The position numbers and the translations under genes are program-made. Positions 52,646 through 62,535 of a stretch of 64,000 nucleotides of DNA are shown here, piece after piece. Origin of the DNA: Martelella sp. HB161492 (lineage in GTDB: Bacteria; Pseudomonadota; Alphaproteobacteria; Rhizobiales; Rhizobiaceae); assembly GCF_013184775.1 (NCBI RefSeq), contig NZ_JAATVV010000015.1, positions 1 to 64,000 on the forward strand, written 5' to 3'. Under the pieces are notes generated by a model, which was not told the DNA's origin, did no database searches, and worked only from the letters and a program-made list of their open reading frames with translations. The first letter of the stretch is position 1. Each line of letters begins with the position of its first letter.

Positions 52646-53695
52646 TCAGCCCTGATCCAGCAGTTCATTGGCGCGTTTCAGGATTGCCGCACCGTCATAG
52701 CCCTTGTCATCGAGCTTGCTCTGCCAGGCGGCGACAATCGGTTCGGAAGCCGTGCGCCACATCGCGATTTCCTCGCTCGGGATCTCGACGATCGTGTTGC
52801 CATTCGCTTCCACCACGGCCCTTCCGGCGGCTTCGAACTGATCGAAGTTTTCACCCATGCGCTTTGAGAGCGACGGACCGGAATGATCATCGATCACCTT
52901 GCGCAGATCATCCGGAAGGCCTTCATAGCGCCGCTCATTCATCACCAGGGCAAAGGTGTTGGTGTAGAGACCGCGTGCCCCTGGGGCCGGGGCTGCGGAG
53001 AACTCGGTCAGTTCCTGCAGCTTGTAGGCCGGGACGACCTCATAGGGCAGGCAGCAACCGTCAATCACGCCATTGGACAGGCCGACCACCATCTCCGTGA
53101 CCGGGAAGAAGACGACATCGGCGCCGAGTTCGGTCAGGAGCGCGCCGGTGGACTGGTTGGGCGCGCGCAGCTTCCGGCCCGCCATATCGGCCTTGGACAG
53201 GATCGGCGTATTGCGTGTGTGCAGTTTTCCGCCTGCATGGGTGTGGAAAGCAAGCGGCGTCATGCCCTTATATTCGGCCATGCCGAATTCGCGCATCAGC
53301 TGGTCCATGACGATCGAGGTCTTGGCGGCATCTGTCACCATGAAGGGCAGGGCCATTGTTTCAGCGACCGGATAGCGGTCTGGCGTATAGACCGGCAATG
53401 TCCAGGCAATGTCGACAATGCCCTGGCGCGCCTGATCGGCAAGTTGCGGTGCCGCGCCGCCAAGCTGCATGGATGGATAGAGCTGCACTTCGATCGCGCC
53501 ACCCGATGCATCGGCGAGTTCCGCGGCCCAGATCTCGAAGAAATTCTTCTGGATCGGTGCCATGGCGGGCAAAAAGTGATGCAGTTTCAGGGTCACCTCG
53601 GCCGCATGGGCCTGGCGCAGAAAGGCGGGGGCCGCAAGCGTTGCACCCAAGGCTGCAAGTGCCGTGCGGCGGGTCATTTTCAGGCTGTTTGTCAT
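52646..53695 (-). CDS. TRAP transporter substrate-binding protein (DctP family), hydroxycinnamate operon
   Basis: A 349-residue binding protein from ATG 53695 with a GGGAGGAG site; the frame runs 77 codons further upstream without meaning. The signal peptide contains MTRRTALAALGATLAAPAFLRQAHA, a twin-arginine-like N region. The carboxylate-binding arginine is in GRKLRAPNQ, and SNGVIDGCCLPYE is the family signature. It is only distantly similar to the other binding protein in the window, fitting a different aromatic ligand. Confidence 0.88.
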   Translation of the reverse strand: MTNSLKMTRRTALAALGATLAAPAFLRQAHAAEVTLKLHHFLPAMAPIQKNFFEIWAAELADASGGAIEVQLYPSMQLGGAAPQLADQARQGIVDIAWTLPVYTPDRYPVAETMALPFMVTDAAKTSIVMDQLMREFGMAEYKGMTPLAFHTHAGGKLHTRNTPILSKADMAGRKLRAPNQSTGALLTELGADVVFFPVTEMVVGLSNGVIDGCCLPYEVVPAYKLQELTEFSAAPAPGARGLYTNTFALVMNERRYEGLPDDLRKVIDDHSGPSLSKRMGENFDQFEAAGRAVVEANGNTIVEIPSEEIAMWRTASEPIVAAWQSKLDDKGYDGAAILKRANELLDQG

Positions 53696-53870
53696 GTCGG
53701 TACTCCTCCCAGAACCGGTTGATCCGAAACCGCTGCGGCCCGCTGGAGCAAAGCAGAGGCTTCGGCATGTCAAAACCGCGCAGACGTCCAGAGCACAAGC
53801 GAGATCAGGCTCCTGCGGCTGCGGCGGGCATGCATCCCGGCCCTCCTCAAGGCCAGGTCTGCGGATCGGC

Positions 53871-54641
53871 CTAACGAAAGACCGGTGCGCGTTTTTCCAG
53901 AAATGCGTTGAGGCCCTCCTCGGCATCAGCGCTTGTCTGGGAAAGGGCGGCGCAGAGGCTCTCGGTAAAAAGTCCGTCGGCGCGCGACATATCGGCGATC
54001 CGGCTGATCGCCTGGATCATCATGTAATTCGAGAGCCCGGCATTGCGGGCGATCCTGCCAGCGAGTTTGCGGGCCAGGTCCATCGCCTCGCCATCGCCGA
54101 CGCTGTAATGGGTCAGGCCGAGGCGCAGGCCGTCCTCCGCGCCATATTTGCGGCCGGTCAGCATCATTTCGCGCATCCGGTCGGCGCCGAGAATGCGGCC
54201 GACGCCGACCGTGGCGCCACCACCGACAAAGATTCCGCGCATGCCCTCCGGCAGCTGGAAAATCGTCGAGGGTTCGGCGATGCGCACATGGGTGGCGGAG
54301 GCAAGTTCCAGCCCGCCGCCAATCACCGCACCGAACATGGCCGAGACCACCGGCAGGCCGGAAAACTGGATTCGCTCCATCACCCGGTGCCAGTTGCGGG
54401 AGTGATACATGGTCGTTTCGGCATCGCGTGCAACATGTTCGGAAAGATCGAGCCCGGAGCAGTAATGACCGCCGGCACCCGTCAGGATCACCACCCGCAC
54501 CGCTTTCGGCGGGTCCGAGAAAAACCGGTCAAGCGCTTCGAGAAGTGCATCGCACATGGCGTTGCGTTTCTCAGGCCGGTTCATCGTCAGTGTCGCCACC
54601 GGTCCGTCAATCTCGATCTGCAGTGTGTCGGATGTTTCCAT
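53871..54641 (-). CDS. couM: Enoyl-CoA hydratase/isomerase-family protein, hydroxycinnamoyl-CoA hydratase
   Basis: A 256-residue crotonase from ATG 54641; an in-frame ATG at 54659 is possible. The oxyanion-hole segments are GAGGHYCSGLDLSEH near 60 and MFGAVIGGGLELASATHVRIAE near 105, with a glutamate in LPEGMRGIFVGGG at the catalytic position. It would hydrate feruloyl- or coumaroyl-CoA to the beta-hydroxy thioester. A retro-aldol hydratase-lyase is an alternative, but no aldehyde dehydrogenase is nearby and a beta-hydroxyacyl-CoA dehydrogenase is, so the oxidative route is favoured. 175 bp without an evident gene separate it from the TRAP binding-protein gene. Confidence 0.83.
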   Translation of the reverse strand: METSDTLQIEIDGPVATLTMNRPEKRNAMCDALLEALDRFFSDPPKAVRVVILTGAGGHYCSGLDLSEHVARDAETTMYHSRNWHRVMERIQFSGLPVVSAMFGAVIGGGLELASATHVRIAEPSTIFQLPEGMRGIFVGGGATVGVGRILGADRMREMMLTGRKYGAEDGLRLGLTHYSVGDGEAMDLARKLAGRIARNAGLSNYMMIQAISRIADMSRADGLFTESLCAALSQTSADAEEGLNAFLEKRAPVFR

Positions 54642-54665
54642 GTCCGCTTCTCTTTTCATTCCGTT

Positions 54666-55430
54666 TCATTTCGGCGGCATGCGTGCCCCGCCATCCAGGC
54701 GGATCACGGAGCCATTCAGCATCGGATTATCGATGATCTGTTCGACAAGCCGGGCATATTCGTCAGGCAGTCCCATGCGGGACGGAAAAGGAACGGCCTG
54801 CAGGATTTCGGCGCGGATATCGTCCGGCAATCCGGCGCTCATGCCTGTCTCGAACAGTCCCGGCGCAATCGTCATCACCCGGATGCCGAAACGGGCCAGT
54901 TCACGCGCTGCCGGAAGGGTCATGGAGGCCACGCCGCCCTTTGATGCTGCATAGGCCGCCTGGCCGATCTGCCCATCCTCATAGGCAACGGAGGCGGTAT
55001 TGATGATCACGCCGCGGGCGCCATCTTCATCAACGGTTTCCGCCGCTGCCATCGCCCGGGCACAGATATTCATCACCGTATAGGTGCCGATCAGATTGAC
55101 CCGCACAGCCTGTTCGAAAGACGCAATTGTCAGCGCACCGTCACGCGGCAGAATACGGCTTGCCGTGCCGATGCCGGCGCAGGACACCACAATGCGCGGC
55201 ACGCCGAGGGCGGCGCTGGCGCTGGCAAGAATGGCTTCCATCCGGGCACTGTCGGCGACATCGCCGGCAAAACCGAGCCCGTCCGTTGCCTGAGCCGTTT
55301 TCGCAGCGGCATCGGCGGACAGGTCAATTGCGACGATCTTCGCGCCTCTTGTCGCAAGCCTTGATGCTGTGGCCGCACCAAGTCCGCTACCGGCGCCGGT
55401 GACAAGTGCCACGCTGCCTTCGATCTGCAT
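54666..55430 (-). CDS. couN: SDR beta-hydroxyacyl-CoA dehydrogenase, 17beta-HSD10-like
   Basis: A 254-residue SDR close in layout to 3-hydroxyacyl-CoA dehydrogenases of the HSD10 type: TGAGSGLGAATA cofactor loop, VAIDLSADAA with an aspartate that selects NAD, INTASVAYEDG with the serine, YAASKGGV with the Tyr-Lys pair, and APGLFETGM. It probably oxidises the 3-hydroxy-3-arylpropionyl-CoA made by the hydratase, giving the beta-ketoacyl-CoA for the hydrolase encoded downstream. It heads the minus-strand operon, divergent from pobA. Confidence 0.8.
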   Translation of the reverse strand: MQIEGSVALVTGAGSGLGAATASRLATRGAKIVAIDLSADAAAKTAQATDGLGFAGDVADSARMEAILASASAALGVPRIVVSCAGIGTASRILPRDGALTIASFEQAVRVNLIGTYTVMNICARAMAAAETVDEDGARGVIINTASVAYEDGQIGQAAYAASKGGVASMTLPAARELARFGIRVMTIAPGLFETGMSAGLPDDIRAEILQAVPFPSRMGLPDEYARLVEQIIDNPMLNGSVIRLDGGARMPPK

Positions 55431-55492
55431 GTCTCCTCCCGATCTCCCTGATGTGAGATTAGATGGTGAATTAATTGTTTTGTCAATGAACA

Positions 55493-55506
55493 GTTATTCG
55501 AATAAC
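55493..55506. promoter_or_regulatory. Perfect 14-bp palindrome between hydroxycinnamate operon and pobA
   Basis: GTTATTCGAATAAC is a perfect palindrome in the 123-bp divergent gap, 63 bp upstream of the operon's first start codon and 48 bp upstream of the pobA start. The surrounding sequence is AT-rich (TTAATTGTTTTGTCAATG to its left). Size and symmetry suit a MarR dimer, so CouR is the first candidate; an IclR-type PobR is another. No experimental support. Confidence 0.45.
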
Positions 55507-55553
55507 GTATCATTCCGTAAGGCAGAGGCATGCATGAAGGGGAGGAGACTTTC

Positions 55554-56723
55554 ATGGACACTGAAGTCGTTATCATCGGCGGCGGGCCATCTGGCCTGCT
55601 GCTGTCACAGCTTTTGAACCGCAATGGCATTGCGACCGTCATTCTGGAGCGGTCGTCGCGGGCCCATGTCCTGTCGCGCATTCGTGCCGGCATTATCGAA
55701 TGGGGCGCGGTTGAAACTTTCCGGGAGGCCGGCGCTGGCGCGCGCATGGATCGCGAGGGCATTCCCCATAATGGCTGCGTTCTATCCCATGATGCGCTTG
55801 CCGTCAGGATTGATTTCGAGGAACTTACCGGTCGCAAGGTGATGGTCTACGGTCAGACGGAAATTACCGCCGACCTCTATGCCGCCCAGGATGCGATCGG
55901 CACGCCGATCTTTCACGATGTTGATGATGTCGTCATCGAGGATGTGCTGACGTCGCGCCCGGCGGTCAGCTTCACGGTCGACGGTGAGCGGCGGCGGCTT
56001 GAATGTGCCTTTGTCGCGGGCTGCGACGGTTTCCATGGTGTCTCCCGACAGGTGATCCCGGCGGAAAAGCGCCGTGAATTCGAGCGCATTTATCCCTTCG
56101 GCTGGCTCGGTCTGCTGGCGCATACGCCACCGGTCCATGAGGAATTGATCTATGCCGGGTCCGAGCGCGGCTTCGCGCTGGCATCGATGCGCAGCCAGAC
56201 ACTCAGCCGCTATTATATCCAGGTTCCGCTTGCCGACCGGCCGGACGACTGGAGCGATGCGGCGTTCTGGGAAGAGCTGAAACGGCGGCTTCCGGCGGCG
56301 GCCGCGCAGCAGCTGGTCACGGGACCGTCCATTGAAAAGAGCATCGCGCCGTTACGCTCTTTCGTGTCGGAGCCGCTGCGCTACGGCAGGCTGTTTCTGG
56401 TGGGCGATGCCGCGCATATCGTCCCGCCAACGGGCGCCAAGGGGCTGAACCTTGCCGTCTCCGATGTCTTTTATCTCGCGGAGGCCCTGGTGCCGGCGCT
56501 GAAACATCAAGCCAGTGCGGGCATTGATGGCTATTCGGCGCGCGCGCTTGCCCGAATCTGGAATGCCATGCGTTTCAGCTGGCAGATGACGCTGATGCTG
56601 CATCGCTTTGATGGCGAGGACAGCTTTGCGGCGGCCATGCGCAAGGCGACCTTCATGCATCTTCAGCGCTCCGAGACGGCAAGGCGCGATCTTGCCGAAA
56701 ACTATATCGGGCTTCCCTATTGA
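55554..56723 (+). CDS. pobA: 4-Hydroxybenzoate 3-monooxygenase
   Basis: A 389-residue flavoprotein hydroxylase from ATG 55554 (GGGGAGGAG upstream). GGGPSGLLLSQLL near residue 9 is the ADP-binding loop, GCDGFHGVSR near 160 the DG motif, and FLVGDAAHIVPPTGAKGLNLAVSDV near 280 the second FAD motif; length and sequence match PobA. It hydroxylates 4-hydroxybenzoate, the product of p-coumarate shortening, to protocatechuate with NADPH and oxygen. It is convergent with pcaQ and overlaps its end by 7 bp, and is divergent from the hydroxycinnamate operon, which supplies its substrate. Confidence 0.95.
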   Translation: MDTEVVIIGGGPSGLLLSQLLNRNGIATVILERSSRAHVLSRIRAGIIEWGAVETFREAGAGARMDREGIPHNGCVLSHDALAVRIDFEELTGRKVMVYGQTEITADLYAAQDAIGTPIFHDVDDVVIEDVLTSRPAVSFTVDGERRRLECAFVAGCDGFHGVSRQVIPAEKRREFERIYPFGWLGLLAHTPPVHEELIYAGSERGFALASMRSQTLSRYYIQVPLADRPDDWSDAAFWEELKRRLPAAAAQQLVTGPSIEKSIAPLRSFVSEPLRYGRLFLVGDAAHIVPPTGAKGLNLAVSDVFYLAEALVPALKHQASAGIDGYSARALARIWNAMRFSWQMTLMLHRFDGEDSFAAAMRKATFMHLQRSETARRDLAENYIGLPY

Positions 56724-57664
56724 TGATCGGCCTGTCGAAGATCGGCCTGTTGATGGCTGAGGCTCTCGGCGGCGTGGACCAGCGCTTCGAGAAACAGCTT
56801 CTGCTCGGCGGTTACGGTGCTGTTCATCCGCATCGAGACGCCGACAGGGCCGCTGAGCAGATTGTCCTCGATCGCCATTTTCGTGAGCAGGCCGCGCGAC
56901 AGTTCATCGCGCACGACGCCCTCGGAAATGAACCAGACCGTGTCGGACAAGAGTACGACGCGGCGGCCGAAGGAGAGACTGACGCTCTCGTAGGCCGGTT
57001 CGGGGCGCGTCAGGCCAATGGAATGAAGATAGGCGCTGACGAGCGGCGCGATCACCGCGCCCGGTGGCGGCAGCATCAGCGGGAAGGCGGCAAGGGCCGT
57101 GGCGTCGGGGGGCTTTCCGGCGAGCGGATGATCTGGCCGGACGACGGCGATGATCGGTTCGCTTGCCAGCGGGCGGAAGGACAGGCCTTCCATCACCTGG
57201 GCGCCGGCCATGCGGCCGACGACCATATCGAGTGTCCCTTCGCGCAGCTGCGACAGCAAAAGCCAGTTCGGCCCGGTCGTTACCCGCAGCATGCATTCCG
57301 GCGCCGTGTCGTGAAGGCTGAGGGCGGCGCGCGGCACCAGATCAGTCGAGGCGGTCGGCAGGGCGCCGACGATCAGCCTGGTGCGCCTCACCGGGCGTTC
57401 GCGCACCAGATCCTCCGCCCGGCCAAGATCGATAAAGGCAGCGCCGACATGCTGCTGGAACGTCTTACCTGCGGGTGTGAGCGTCAGGCGACGCGAACTG
57501 CGCGCAAACAGGGTGACGTTGAGGATATCTTCCAGCTCACGGATCGTTTTCGATGCCGCCGGCTGGCTGACATGAAGACTGGCCGCCGCCGCGCTCAGCG
57601 AGCCGCCACGGGCGGTTTCGAGAAAGCAGCGGAGATGGCGCATGCGAATGCGGGGATCAATCAT
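56717..57664 (-). CDS. pcaQ: LysR-type activator of protocatechuate genes
   Basis: A 315-residue LysR regulator from ATG 57664; its start (MIDPRIRMRHLRCFLE) matches the usual PcaQ N terminus, while the frame stays open 166 codons further upstream across the pcaC gene without support. The helix-turn-helix is LSAAAASLHVSQPAASKTIRELED. PcaQ activates the pca operon in response to beta-carboxy-cis,cis-muconate in Agrobacterium and Sinorhizobium. It is divergent from pcaCHGB with a matching operator in between. The start codon is crowded by AAGG directly upstream. Confidence 0.9.
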   Translation of the reverse strand: MIDPRIRMRHLRCFLETARGGSLSAAAASLHVSQPAASKTIRELEDILNVTLFARSSRRLTLTPAGKTFQQHVGAAFIDLGRAEDLVRERPVRRTRLIVGALPTASTDLVPRAALSLHDTAPECMLRVTTGPNWLLLSQLREGTLDMVVGRMAGAQVMEGLSFRPLASEPIIAVVRPDHPLAGKPPDATALAAFPLMLPPPGAVIAPLVSAYLHSIGLTRPEPAYESVSLSFGRRVVLLSDTVWFISEGVVRDELSRGLLTKMAIEDNLLSGPVGVSMRMNSTVTAEQKLFLEALVHAAESLSHQQADLRQADHQ

Positions 57665-57666
57665 CC

Positions 57667-57682
57667 TTAACCTATGGGTTAT
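57667..57682. promoter_or_regulatory. PcaQ operator, ATAACC-N4-GGTTAA
   Basis: The plus strand reads TTAACCTATGGGTTAT, the minus strand ATAACCCATAGGTTAA, which matches the ATAACC-N4-GGTTAA site described for Sinorhizobium PcaQ. It lies 3 bp upstream of the pcaQ start codon and ends 16 bp before the -10 of the pca operon. That places it over the -35 region for activation of pcaC and makes autorepression of pcaQ likely. Confidence 0.85.
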
Positions 57683-57698
57683 GCGTTTTTCCGATAAA

Positions 57699-57704
57699 TA
57701 TAAT
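57699..57704 (+). promoter_or_regulatory. -10 element of the pcaCHGB promoter
   Basis: A perfect TATAAT lies 47 bp upstream of the pcaC start. The -35 position, 17 bp before it, falls in the PcaQ operator (GGGTTA) and has no TTGACA, as expected for an activator-dependent promoter. Confidence 0.6.
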
Positions 57705-57751
57705 TTTTTCGACAGGGTTTCCATGGCAAAACGAATGCGGAGGAGAAAGCC

Positions 57752-58138
57752 ATGACTGACCGTTATGCCAATGGCATGCGGGTCCGACGTGCTGTGCTGG
57801 GAGACGCGCATGTTGAGCGCGCCGAGGCGGCGAGGACACCGCTTGATGATGCATTTCAGACCCTGATTACCGAAAGCGCCTGGGGCAATGTCTGGGCCTC
57901 CGATGCGATCAGCCGGCGCGAGCGTTCCATGCTGACGCTCGCTCTTCTGGCGGCGACCGGCAATTTCGAGGAAATCCCGATGCATATCCGGGCGACCCGC
58001 CGCACGGGCGCCAGCCCGCAGGATGTGGTGGAGGCCTTTCAGCACGTGGCGATCTATGCCGGCGTGCCGCGCGCCAACCACGCGCTGAAACTGGCAAAGG
58101 CAACCTTTGCCGCGATGGAGGAGGAAGACGATGACTGA
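57752..58138 (+). CDS. pcaC: 4-Carboxymuconolactone decarboxylase
   Basis: A 128-residue AhpD-like-fold decarboxylase. WGNVWASDAISRRERSMLTLALLAATG is the family signature, and HIRATRRTGASPQDVVEAFQHVAIYAGVPRAN holds the conserved histidine near the active site. It converts gamma-carboxymuconolactone to beta-ketoadipate enol-lactone. It has a GGAGGAG site, is the first gene after the PcaQ-controlled promoter and overlaps pcaH by 8 bp. In related rhizobia pcaD usually precedes it; here it does not. Confidence 0.94.
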   Translation: MTDRYANGMRVRRAVLGDAHVERAEAARTPLDDAFQTLITESAWGNVWASDAISRRERSMLTLALLAATGNFEEIPMHIRATRRTGASPQDVVEAFQHVAIYAGVPRANHALKLAKATFAAMEEEDDD

Positions 58139-58859
58139 TCTCGGCGCGCTTGTGCCGCGCAATCGCGCGGTGCATCCCCCGGCCTATGCGCCGGACTACA
58201 AGACCTCGGTGACGCGTTCACCGAGCCTGCCGCTCCTGTCGCTGGAAAGCGGTCCGTCCGAGGAGACCGGGCCGGTCTTCGGCCATAACCGCTTCGGGGC
58301 GCTGGACAATAACCTGATCCTCAACTGGTCGAAGGGTGCGGCCCCTGCCGTGGGCGAGCGTATCCTCGTTTACGGCCGTGTGCTCGATGAGCGCGGGCGT
58401 GCGGTTCCCAATACGCTGATCGAGATCTGGCAGGCCAATGCCGGTGGCCGGTACCGGCATGTGAAGGATACCTATTTTGCACCGCTCGATCCGAATTTCG
58501 GTGGCTGCGGCCGGGCTCTCACCGATGATCAGGGCCAGTATCAGTTTCTGACGATCCGGCCCGGCGCCTATCCCTGGCCCAATCGCGCCAATGACTGGCG
58601 GCCGATGCATATCCATATCTCGGTCTATGGCCATTCATTCGGCCAGCGGCTGATCACCCAGATGTATTTCGAGGGGGATCCGCTGATCGCGCTTTGTCCG
58701 ATCGCCAATACGATCCGCGAGCGCAGCAATCTCGATCGCCTGGTGGCGCCGCTTGATATGACCATGGCCCGGCCACTCGATTTCCTTGCCTATAAATTTG
58801 ACATCGTGCTCCGCGGACGGCGTCAGACCATGTTCGAAAACCGTCTGGAGGGCTTGTGA
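58131..58859 (+). CDS. pcaH: Protocatechuate 3,4-dioxygenase beta subunit
   Basis: A 242-residue intradiol dioxygenase subunit. The non-haem iron ligands are visible: Tyr in GGRYRHVKD, Tyr in PGAYPWP, and the two histidines in RPMHIHISVYG. The N terminus (VHPPAYAPDYKTSVTRSP) is characteristic of the beta subunit. With PcaG it forms the cytoplasmic enzyme that cleaves protocatechuate between the hydroxyls to beta-carboxy-cis,cis-muconate. Start ATG 58131 (GGAGGAGGA upstream) overlaps the pcaC stop; pcaG starts one base after its stop. Confidence 0.95.
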   Translation: MTDLGALVPRNRAVHPPAYAPDYKTSVTRSPSLPLLSLESGPSEETGPVFGHNRFGALDNNLILNWSKGAAPAVGERILVYGRVLDERGRAVPNTLIEIWQANAGGRYRHVKDTYFAPLDPNFGGCGRALTDDQGQYQFLTIRPGAYPWPNRANDWRPMHIHISVYGHSFGQRLITQMYFEGDPLIALCPIANTIRERSNLDRLVAPLDMTMARPLDFLAYKFDIVLRGRRQTMFENRLEGL

Positions 58860-58860
58860 G

Positions 58861-59460
58861 ATGGTGCAATCGCTGAACAATCTTTCGGAAACGCCGTCAC
58901 AGACGGCCGGGCCTTACGTCCATATCGGCTGCATGCCGACCTTTGCCGGCAATGCCGGTGCCTATGACGAGGAGATCGGCACCAGTCCGATCGCCGATGG
59001 CGTGACAGGCGAGATCATCGAAATCTCTGGTTCCGTCTTCGACGGCACGGGCACGGCGTTGCGGGATGCGATGCTTGAAAGCTGGCAACCGGATGCAGGC
59101 GGCCTGTTTCCCGGTCAGCCGGGCGCCGATCCGGCCGTCTCCGGCCTTTGCCGTTTCGCCGCCGACGGCGTGAGTGGCGAATACAGGCTGCGGACCGTCA
59201 AGCCGGGTGGTTTTTCGGGCCGGGGCGGCAAATGGTCAGCGCCGCATATCTCGCTCTGGATTGTCGCGCGCGGCATCAATATCGGTCTCAACACCCGCAT
59301 CTATTTCGACGACGAGGATAACAGCGCCGATCCGCTGCTGAATGCGATCGAACTGAAGGTCCGCATTCCGACGCTGATTGCGAAAAAGACCGGCCCCGGC
59401 CAGTATCGTTTCGATATCAGGCTGCAGGGGGAAGGCGAAACGGTGTTTCTCGACATCTGA
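58861..59460 (+). CDS. pcaG: Protocatechuate 3,4-dioxygenase alpha subunit
   Basis: A 199-residue alpha subunit: SETPSQTAGPYVHIG at the start, LESWQPDAGG in the position of the beta subunit's IEIWQANAGG, and APHISLWIVARGIN, where the iron histidine pair is reduced to one histidine, as expected for the non-catalytic subunit. Start ATG 58861 has GGAGGG nine bases upstream. It pairs with PcaH and completes the active site. Confidence 0.95.
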   Translation: MVQSLNNLSETPSQTAGPYVHIGCMPTFAGNAGAYDEEIGTSPIADGVTGEIIEISGSVFDGTGTALRDAMLESWQPDAGGLFPGQPGADPAVSGLCRFAADGVSGEYRLRTVKPGGFSGRGGKWSAPHISLWIVARGINIGLNTRIYFDDEDNSADPLLNAIELKVRIPTLIAKKTGPGQYRFDIRLQGEGETVFLDI

Positions 59461-60648
59461 CGAGAGCGGGCAGGGCGCGTGAAAATGCTGCGCTGCCCGG
59501 ATGAACGCCCAGGCGAAAAGGAGCGACCCATGTCGGTTTCGGTTTTCAGCCACCCATGGCTCGGAGGCTATTTTGGCGATCAGGCCATCGAAAATCTCTG
59601 GTCGGGGGAACGCCAGCTGCGCCACATGCTGACATTCGAAGCGGCATGGAGCCGGGCGATGGGGCATGCCGGTCTGTTCGACCGGCAGGCGGCAGAAACG
59701 GCGGCAGGGATCATCGAGACCGCCACCATCGAGCCCTGCCGGCTGCGCGCCGGCATGGCCGAAGACGGCGTGCCGGTGCCGGCGCTGGTCCGATATCTCA
59801 AGGGCATTGCGCCCGCCGAAGCCGTGCATAAGGGGGCGACCTCTCAGGATGTGGTGGATACGGCCCTTGCCCTGACGCTGAAAGACGTCACCGATATTCT
59901 GCTGCGACGGATCTCCACGCTGAGAACGGCGCTTGCCGGGCTTGATGACCGTTTTGGCCAGAAGCCGATGATGGGGCGGACACGCATGCAGGCGGCGCGC
60001 ATCATCGCTGTCCGTGACAGGCTCAGGACATGGCAGATGCCGCTTGCCGAACATGCCGAGCGGCTGGAGGCGCTCAGGAAACGCGTCGAACGGGTTCAGA
60101 TTGGCGGCGCTGCCGGTGACCGCGCGGCGCTGGGGGACAAGGCTGACCGGATTGTTGCGGACGTGGCGTCAACACTTGGCCTCAAGCCGACGGCCAAGGC
60201 CTGGCATGCCATGCGCGACGGTATTGCCGACTATGCAGCCACGCTCTCGCTGATCACCGGGACGCTTGGCAAGATGGGGCAGGATATCGCACTGATGGCG
60301 CAGCAGGGTCTTGACGAGATTGCACTTGTCGGCGGCGGCTCATCCTCCGCCATGCCGGAGAAGAATAATCCGGTTCTCGCTGAACTGCTGGTGACGCTCG
60401 CCCGCTTCAACGCCGTGCAGCTTTCCGGCATGCATCAGGCGCTTGTCCATGAACAGGAGCGTTCCGGCGCCGCCTGGAGCCTTGAATGGATGATCCTGCC
60501 GCAGATGACGGTGGCAACCGGTCGGGCGCTTGACGCAGCGGTCACGCTCTGCGGCAAGGTCGAACGGATCGGCCGGCCTGAACCGCAATCAAGGCCAGCC
60601 GAAGGCGTTTCAGAGACAGCCCGTCCGTCTTCCGATTGCGTCGTTCAG

Positions 60649-61848
<1,200 letters not shown>

Positions 61849-61851
61849 CGC

Positions 61852-62535
61852 TCAGACCTCCGCCACGGCAAGATCCTCGACCGTGCCGTCAATGTGGAGC
61901 GGTGCACCCGTGACCGCCTGCAGATCATCAAGGGACAGCGCGGCCAGTTTTTCGCGCAGCACGAAATGGCGGTCGACAACATCGATCACGGCCAGCGACG
62001 TGTAGATGCGGGTGACACAGCCAATGCCGGTCAGCGGCAGCGTGCAGCGCTTCATCAATTTCGGCGCACCGGTCTTGCTGACATGATCCATCACCACGGC
62101 GACGCGCTTTGCGCCATGGACCAGATCCATGGCGCCACCGACGGCCGGGACGCCGCCCTTGCCGGTGGACCAGTTGGCAAGGTCGCCATTTTCAGCCACC
62201 TCATAGGCGCCGAGGATCGCGACATCGAGATGGCCGCCGCGCACCATGGCAAAGCTGTCGGCATGGTGGAAAAAGGCGGTGCCGGGTTTCAGCGTGATGG
62301 CGCGTTTCCCGGCATTGATCAGATCCCAGTCCTCCTCGCCTTCGGGCGGGCTGCCGCCGAAATCGAGCACGCCATTTTCGGTATGGAAAATCGCCTGCCG
62401 TCCTGAAGGCTGGAAGCGGGCCACCATTTCGGGGAAACCGATCCCGAGATTGACATAGGCGCCGTCTTCAATGTCCTGTGCCGCGCGCCAGGCAATCTTT
62501 GCATTGGAAAGCTTTATCGCTGCGATATCGGTCAT
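61852..62535 (-). CDS. pcaJ: 3-Oxoadipate CoA-transferase subunit B
   Basis: A 227-residue family I CoA-transferase beta subunit. VNLGIGFPEMV near 28 is the oxyanion loop and HTENGVLDFG near 51 carries the catalytic glutamate that forms the CoA thioester. GGAMDLVHGAKRVAVVMDH is the usual later signature. It transfers CoA from succinyl-CoA to beta-ketoadipate with PcaI. Its ATG overlaps the pcaI stop by 4 bp. Confidence 0.93.
   Translation of the reverse strand: MTDIAAIKLSNAKIAWRAAQDIEDGAYVNLGIGFPEMVARFQPSGRQAIFHTENGVLDFGGSPPEGEEDWDLINAGKRAITLKPGTAFFHHADSFAMVRGGHLDVAILGAYEVAENGDLANWSTGKGGVPAVGGAMDLVHGAKRVAVVMDHVSKTGAPKLMKRCTLPLTGIGCVTRIYTSLAVIDVVDRHFVLREKLAALSLDDLQAVTGAPLHIDGTVEDLAVAEV

Noticed and set aside
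53696-53870. 77-codon N-terminal extension of the second TRAP binding protein
   Set aside because: The extension has no signal-peptide logic; the ATG at 53695 has a strong ribosome site and is followed by the signal peptide.
57665-58162. 166-codon upstream extension of pcaQ
   Set aside because: It runs antisense through pcaC and the PcaQ operator; known PcaQ proteins start at the MIDPRIR position.
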